DNA of 64,000 bases from Vitellaria paradoxa (taxonomy: Eukaryota; Streptophyta; Magnoliopsida; Ericales; Sapotaceae): the NCBI GenBank assembly GCA_019916065.1, contig CM034243.1:1984001-2048000 (forward strand), read 5' to 3'. A program made the position numbers and the translations under genes. A model generated the notes under the pieces. That model ran no database searches, was not told the origin of the DNA, and saw only the letters and a list, made by a program, of their open reading frames with translations. Shown one piece after another: positions 58,671 through 64,000 of this stretch. The stretch's first letter is position 1, and each line of letters opens with the position of its first letter.

Positions 58671-60647
58671 AGCATCACCCTTACTTAAGGAGTTACAATA
58701 GTTTTTGAAAAATCAATACAATTCCAATTCTTAACCAATCAGTTGTTATAAACTTGTAGATATGTAAAACAAATTATAAATATATTGAAAGTGTCAAAAA
58801 AATATGATTAAAATTCCCAAAAATTGGCATCAGATTTTGTGTGTTTGATATAACTCGTATCTAACCTGTCTGAAATAACTTGTTATTAAGTGGATATAAT
58901 TGGATTCAACCCGTTTAATCACAACTTGTCATGAGTTGACGGAAGCCAATCCATTTGCAGGCTCTGTTTTTTTATGAATTAAGTTCAAGGCTAATCGCAT
59001 TATCAGGAAGGAATTGGCTAAGTTCACATGGATAATTCCATCTCCTCTACCTGTCTGCTGTCAGCTGGTTATATGTTTATATAAACACTAGTTCATTTGG
59101 CTGTGTTCATCTTTTATTTCTTATTTTTCCTGGTTAGAAAGGTGACCGGCGTAGTTAAAATTATTTGTTTCAATCCGATAAATCTGATTAATTGAGAGGA
59201 GGGTCTGGATGGAATGAAAGAATTACTGCAACATGGGAATGATTTTTCCCATTCGGACCCGGTTTACCAACATAGCATGAACTATCCGTATAATTAATGA
59301 TAGTCAAGTCTTCATACCTAAAGATTAACTTTTTCAATTCTTAGAACACAGATTGACTCCCGTTACGAAGCAAACTGGAAGTTAATAATCAGCTTTGTGA
59401 TATGATCAAACAGTAAATTTCGCCTTGGTTATATTTAAGGACCACTGCAACCTCCAATAAACATATATATCTCAACTATTCATATGCATAGAGAAATAAG
59501 TGGGAGCTCAATTACCAAAAAAAAAAAAAAATAAGTGGGAGCTCACGGCTAGGAATGGCGACTGCCCGGATCAGAGTTAAGGCATTACCTCTACTATTTC
59601 GGAACTCATTGGCTAAAAAAATAATTGGACCGAATAAGTATTTGATAGTATTCTTAACTAACTAGCATCCGTTAATCTATCAGATAATTAAATACTCATG
59701 ATTTTCAAATATAAGATGATTAATTTAGTAATAAATTTTGATATCTAATAATTTAAATAGATAATCGAGTAATTTAAATAATCGATAAATAAAATAATTT
59801 GTGCAACAATCGAAAAAAGATCACCTATTTTATAATTGGCATAATCAGGACAAGTTCACTATAAATATATATATATATATATATATATCTGTTGCTGTAT
59901 GTATTCTCTTATGCTCTTTTTCCACGCAGGTATTTTATTTTTCTACGTTAACCCTTCTTATTATCCGCAAATTTTGAAATGACCCACATTAATTGGATCG
60001 AGAACGGACGAGTTGAAATTGCCATCAGGTACGGTATCAATTCTCATTTAAGAATCATAACCCATTATTCTTGTGCTGTTATATGAGGATATATTGTTGT
60101 GTGTGTATATATATATAGAGAGAGATAGACAGCATACACACACACAGAATCAGCTTATTGATCATCAAAGAGAGAATGGAATTGCATGTTCTTATTATTG
60201 TTATTGTTAAATTGCACGATCACAAACGGGGCATAGCACGACTCTTGTAACATACTAAAAATTAAGATAAAAAAAAAAAAAAAAAATTCGAAAGAATACA
60301 GGCGTTCGTGTGAGGAATCTTTTGATCCATTTTTTGACTCAGGAATGCATGAAAATGACAAGCCGAGTGGCTCAAATTACGAATCAGCTAAGGTCGTTCT
60401 GCCCAGAAAACCATGGCAGCAGCAGTGGAGTTGACTTATTGTAACCGTGCACTGTGCATTGAAGGAATGAACAAAGTCAAAGCTTGTAGAGTAGAGATAG
60501 GAAATATTTGGATAATGTTGTTTAATGTTGAGAGAGCTTGGAGAGGTTAAAAAGGATAAATTTTGCTTCACGTAAAGAAAGTTGAAGCTATAAATTTTGT
60601 TGGTGGGTGGCTCACCGAACCCTTGCCAGCTGCGTGAATGTGATTAT

Positions 60648-60679
<32 letters not shown>

Positions 60680-61108
60680 GAGCCTATGCATTCTTCCATT
60701 ATAAACTACAAATCAATTAGTATATATTATGAGTTAAAAAATAATAATAATAATAATAATAAATGATAATGTAAGAACTATTTTTGTTAATGCCAAAATA
60801 TTCATTAATTGCATCATTCATTTATACCATTTGCATCAATAATTATATAGTACTCTGAGATTAACATTTTCCATACCAATAATTAATAATAACGATAAAA
60901 ATCATAACAAAAACTCCCCATGCATGATGAGACCAACACAACACACACACACACAATTTGACCCATGCATTTTCTGCGACATTTTGTTTTGTTTTTATGA
61001 AAGCTGCATGTCTGTTGTAGTTTCTCAACTAATCTCATTTATTTCCTCTCCACATTGAATGCTCTTGAATTTAAAGAACCAGCTCCTCTCCCTGCAAAAA
61101 TAGTTGTC

Positions 61109-61143
<35 letters not shown>

Positions 61144-61321
61144 TTTTCGTTTGAAGAGCAGAGCGTCTGCAGTTTTTTTTTGGTAATTTTAATTTATTTT
61201 TTTTTTGGTAATTGCGTCTGCAGTTTAGCTATAGTGGTTTCTGGTTTGAGGGCTATCAACCTTTTATCTTTTTAGTTTTCAAAGGACCTCTGAATGCATT
61301 TATGGTGGTGCATCTGGTAGT

Positions 61322-61363
<42 letters not shown>

Positions 61364-61417
61364 ATGAGATTCAAGGAACAGTCTGGCCTTAGTAATTGCT
61401 CTTCAGCTTTTCACCTA
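58671..61417. other. Intergenic region upstream of CYP86A
   Basis: No gene recognised. Microsatellites: (AT)n at 59866-59888 and 60651-60679, (AAT)n near 60741-60763, (AC)n near 60940-60954, (GA)n at 61110-61141 and 61325-61359. The last 300 bases before the TATA box, with two long GA tracts, are probably the CYP86A promoter. Confidence 0.5.
61325..61359. repeat. (GA)n microsatellite in the CYP86A promoter
   Basis: A perfect GA run of about 35 bases, 60 bases before the TATA box; a similar run lies at 61110-61141. GA tracts can bind BPC/GAGA-binding factors, but any effect here is inference. Confidence 0.85.
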
Positions 61418-61424
61418 TAAATCC
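61418..61424 (+). promoter_or_regulatory. TATA box of CYP86A
   Basis: TATAAAT in CACCTATAAATCCC, about 290 bases before the start codon. It is followed by a CT-rich leader (CT run near 61455-61471), typical of a strong tissue-specific plant promoter. Confidence 0.65.
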
Positions 61425-61708
61425 CTTCTTCCATCTATACTACATTTTGTACCTCTCTCTCTCTCTCTCTAACCCTCTTCTTCTTACTTCTCTTCCACTG
61501 GTTCTTCTATTCTGTCTTTCACTTCTTTCTCCATGTTGCTGCTTTGTTGAAAAAGTGGGGAAAAAAAATAGTAAAATCTCCAGCTTAGAGTCCCACATTG
61601 GAGCTATTTACCAAGGTAAGTTGGGCACAGAATTTCAGTTTTCTTCGTGGATTTTTTCCTTCTTTTTTCTCGGAAAACATTTTCCCGGAAACTTTGATAC
61701 TGGAAACC

Positions 61709-63331
61709 ATGGATGTGTCTGTGGCCATGCTGCTGTTCAGCGCCGTGACTGCCTATCTGCTGTGGTTCACCTTCATCTCACGGTTGTTGAAGGGTCCACG
61801 TGTCTGGCCCTTATTGGGCAGCTTGCCAGGGTTGATCGAGAACAGCGATCGCCTGCACGATTGGATCACAGACAATCTCAGCGCCTGTGGTGGCACCTAC
61901 CAGACCTGTATTTGCGCCGTACCTTTCCTGGCTCGGAAGCAAGGCCTCGTGACTGTCACGTGCGAACCGAGGAGCCTGGAGCATATACTGAAGACCCGGT
62001 TCGATAATTACCCGAAAGGGCCCACTTGGCAGGCCGTGTTTCACGACCTACTGGGCCAAGGGATTTTCAATTCTGATGGCGACACGTGGCTCTTCCAGAG
62101 GAAGACAGCTGCCCTCGAGTTCACCACTCGGACTCTGCGCCAAGCCATGGCCCGGTGGGTCAACCGGGCCATCAAACTGCGGTTTTGCCCGATACTCAGT
62201 TCGGCTCAGCTGGAAGCCAAGCCGGTTGATCTCCAAGACCTCTTGCTCCGGCTCACTTTTGACAACATATGCGGCTTGGCTTTTGGCAAAGACCCCCAAA
62301 CCCTAGCGCCGGGGCTCCCGAAAAATAGCTTCGCGGCGGCTTTCGACCGAGCCACCGAGGCCTCGCTGCAGCGGTTTATATTGCCAGAAATCTTGTGGAG
62401 GCTCAAAAAATGGCTTCGGCTCGGTATGGAAGTCAGCTTGAGCCGAAGCCTTGGACACGTGGATGAGTACTTGTCCAGCATCATAAGTGCACGTAAGCAG
62501 GAGCTGATGAGTCAGCATAAGGACGGTAACCCCCACGACGATTTGCTGTCCAGGTTCATGAAGAAGAAAGAATCGTACTCGGACAAATTCTTAAAACACG
62601 TGGCACTCAACTTCATCCTAGCTGGACGTGACACGTCATCCGCGGCGATGAGCTGGTTCTTCTGGTTAGTCATCCAAAACCCAGTGGTTGAAGAGAAAAT
62701 ATTGCGCGAAGTCTGCGCCGTTCTGATGGAGACACGTGGCGATGACGTGTGCAAATGGGTTGACGAGCCACTGGATTTCGACGAAGTTGACCGTTTGATC
62801 TACCTCAAGGCTGCATTGTCGGAAACTCTCCGGCTATACCCTTCGGTGCCGGAGGACTCCAAGCATGTGGTGGCCGACGACGTGTTGCCGGACGGGACAT
62901 TTGTGCCGGCGGGGTCTTCGGTCACGTATTCCATATATTCGGCCGGAAGGATGAAGTCGACCTGGGGCGAAGACTGCCTGGAATTCAGGCCGGAGAGGTG
63001 GTTATCCGGCGACGGCAAGCAATTTGTAACCCACGACCCGTTCAAATTTGTGTCGTTCAATGCCGGTCCGAGGATATGTCTGGGGAAGGACTTGGCTTAT
63101 CTGCAAATGAAGTCGATAGCGGCTGCCGTGTTGCTCCGCCACCGCCTCACTGTGGCGCCGGGCCACCAGGTAGAGCAGAAGATGTCGCTCACACTGTTCA
63201 TGAAGTATGGACTGAGGGTCAATGTGCACCAGAGGGATCTAACAGCAGTCGTGGCAACTGTTAAAGAGACTCAAACCCTTAAATCGGGCGGCGGCGGCGT
63301 TGGCGTTGGGTCGGGCGTTGGGATTGCTTGA
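61709..63331 (+). CDS. Cytochrome P450, CYP86A subfamily fatty-acid omega-hydroxylase, intact
   Basis: A single open frame of 540 aa, family length. The N-terminal membrane anchor ([20 protein letters not shown]) is followed by the Pro/Gly hinge [14 protein letters not shown]. Typical CYP86A stretches follow: [36 protein letters not shown] and the [14 protein letters not shown] helix. The I-helix oxygen-activation site is AGRDTSS, the K-helix ExxR is ETLR, the PERF-type motif is PERW, and the heme-binding loop is [10 protein letters not shown] with the cysteine ligand. CYP86A enzymes sit in the ER and omega-hydroxylate C16/C18 fatty acids for cutin and suberin. I chose the ATG at 61709, where homology begins; the frame is open for 37 more codons upstream (to an ATG at 61598) but those residues look like leader sequence. 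The closest relative from memory is Arabidopsis CYP86A8 (LACERATA). The tail is Gly/Val-rich. Confidence 0.95.
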   Translation: MDVSVAMLLFSAVTAYLLWFTFISRLLKGPRVWPLLGSLPGLIENSDRLHDWITDNLSACGGTYQTCICAVPFLARKQGLVTVTCEPRSLEHILKTRFDNYPKGPTWQAVFHDLLGQGIFNSDGDTWLFQRKTAALEFTTRTLRQAMARWVNRAIKLRFCPILSSAQLEAKPVDLQDLLLRLTFDNICGLAFGKDPQTLAPGLPKNSFAAAFDRATEASLQRFILPEILWRLKKWLRLGMEVSLSRSLGHVDEYLSSIISARKQELMSQHKDGNPHDDLLSRFMKKKESYSDKFLKHVALNFILAGRDTSSAAMSWFFWLVIQNPVVEEKILREVCAVLMETRGDDVCKWVDEPLDFDEVDRLIYLKAALSETLRLYPSVPEDSKHVVADDVLPDGTFVPAGSSVTYSIYSAGRMKSTWGEDCLEFRPERWLSGDGKQFVTHDPFKFVSFNAGPRICLGKDLAYLQMKSIAAAVLLRHRLTVAPGHQVEQKMSLTLFMKYGLRVNVHQRDLTAVVATVKETQTLKSGGGGVGVGSGVGIA

Positions 63332-63529
63332 AGGTGGATGTGTATGGTTGTTGGGTTTGGCTTAAATGTGGGGGTGTTTGGTTTGTTGGGGTTGGCTTGT
63401 GGACATAAATACGAAGGGATGGAGTGGACCCATAATTCCAGGTTCGGGCACAAGAACAGGCTGTCTTTAACCTCGGAAGGGACGCTCAACTTGTGTCAAA
63501 GGGCAAAGAGAGAAATAGTTTCTGAGAGA

Positions 63530-63561
<32 letters not shown>

Positions 63562-63791
63562 TTCATTATTATTATTATTATGACAGATAGATGGAGAATT
63601 TGAAAGGAAGAAAAGATGGAGAACTTTCACCCTTTGACTGCCCCTCTTTTGATGTAGGTAACTTTGCACAATCTTTCTGTGTTTGGATAGCTTTTATTTT
63701 TCTATTTATTTGATCCGCTGTAATTTCGGGTTGATTTTTCCTATAAATAAAGGACTGGTAATTGAAATCCAGTTACTTTCTTTCGGATTCA
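63332..63791. other. CYP86A 3' flank
   Basis: Probable 3'UTR, G/T-rich at first, with an (AT)n run at 63531-63551 and (ATT)n at about 63565-63580. No further gene. Confidence 0.5.
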
Positions 63792-64000
63792 GGGTGCGTT
63801 TGGTACACTAAAATTTGATAAAAATTTCTATAAAATTTTACACATTTCTACTTTTTTAAAATTCAAAAAAATTCAATATCTTTCAAAAAAAAAATCGATA
63901 ACTAGAAGTCGATTAATCAAATAACAAAAATTTTTTTGTCATTTTCACCATAGACTCCTAAGCTACCAAATGACACTTATTTTAAATTTTTTTGTGGTGT
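63792..64000. mobile_element. Tourist-like element, family D, cut by the window end
   Basis: Starts GGGTGCGTTTGGTACAC and matches the left part of the element at 39310-40022 (shared TTCAAAAAAATTCAATATCTT-type block and CATTTTCACYATRGACT). The right end is outside the window. Confidence 0.7.

Noticed and set aside
61396..62007. 203-aa plus-strand frame overlapping the start of CYP86A
   Set aside because: It spans the leader and then runs out of frame across the P450; the P450 frame has full family homology.
1..64000. CRISPR arrays, operons or bacterial-type elements
   Set aside because: The regular repeats found are plant satellites; all genes have eukaryotic structure.

Overview
The window is nuclear DNA from a dicot plant. 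The reasons are split genes with GT-AG introns, AT-rich spacers, many short Tourist-like transposons, a tRNA-Tyr gene with an intron, and plant-specific genes (BRM-type SWI/SNF ATPase, ATG8-interacting protein, CYP86A fatty-acid hydroxylase, F-box/DUF295). I cannot name the species.

Layout. 1-530 is the 3' end of an RTE-like LINE. 849-985 (+) is the last exon of a UBC4/5/6-type E2 ubiquitin-conjugating enzyme. 3004-17628 (-) is a complete 14-exon BRAHMA (BRM) gene of about 2241 aa. 18.5-21.7 kb is a repeat zone with small transposons and a two-part minisatellite/satellite array. 22745-28287 (-) is an intron-containing fibrillarin copy with four lesions, probably a pseudogene. 29093-29181 (-) is tRNA-Tyr(GUA). 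30.3-32.1 kb is a decayed pararetrovirus-like insertion bounded by inverted repeats. 33490-37612 (-) is a 9-exon HAD-superfamily hydrolase (268 aa). 42.4-46.9 kb (+) is ATI1/ATI2 (314 aa), with a long 5'UTR intron. 47837-48907 (-) and 49649-50699 (+) are two F-box/DUF295 copies in a head-to-head palindrome; the second is broken. 53564-56464 (+) is an ORC5 pseudogene with at least six disabling changes. 61709-63331 (+) is an intact single-exon CYP86A.

The intact single-copy genes (E2, BRM, HAD, ATI, CYP86A) match, from memory, the gene neighbourhood on Arabidopsis chromosome 2 around UBC6, BRM, At2g45990, ATI1 and CYP86A8. The window therefore looks like an ancient conserved block. The fibrillarin and ORC5 relics, the F-box palindrome, the tRNA, the viral relic and the small transposons appear to have been inserted between its genes. 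The genes do not form one pathway: BRM remodels chromatin, the E2 acts in ubiquitination, ATI in selective autophagy, and CYP86A in cutin/suberin monomer synthesis.

Exon boundaries were derived by hand from splice signals, reading-frame continuity and remembered family sequences. No alignment was run.
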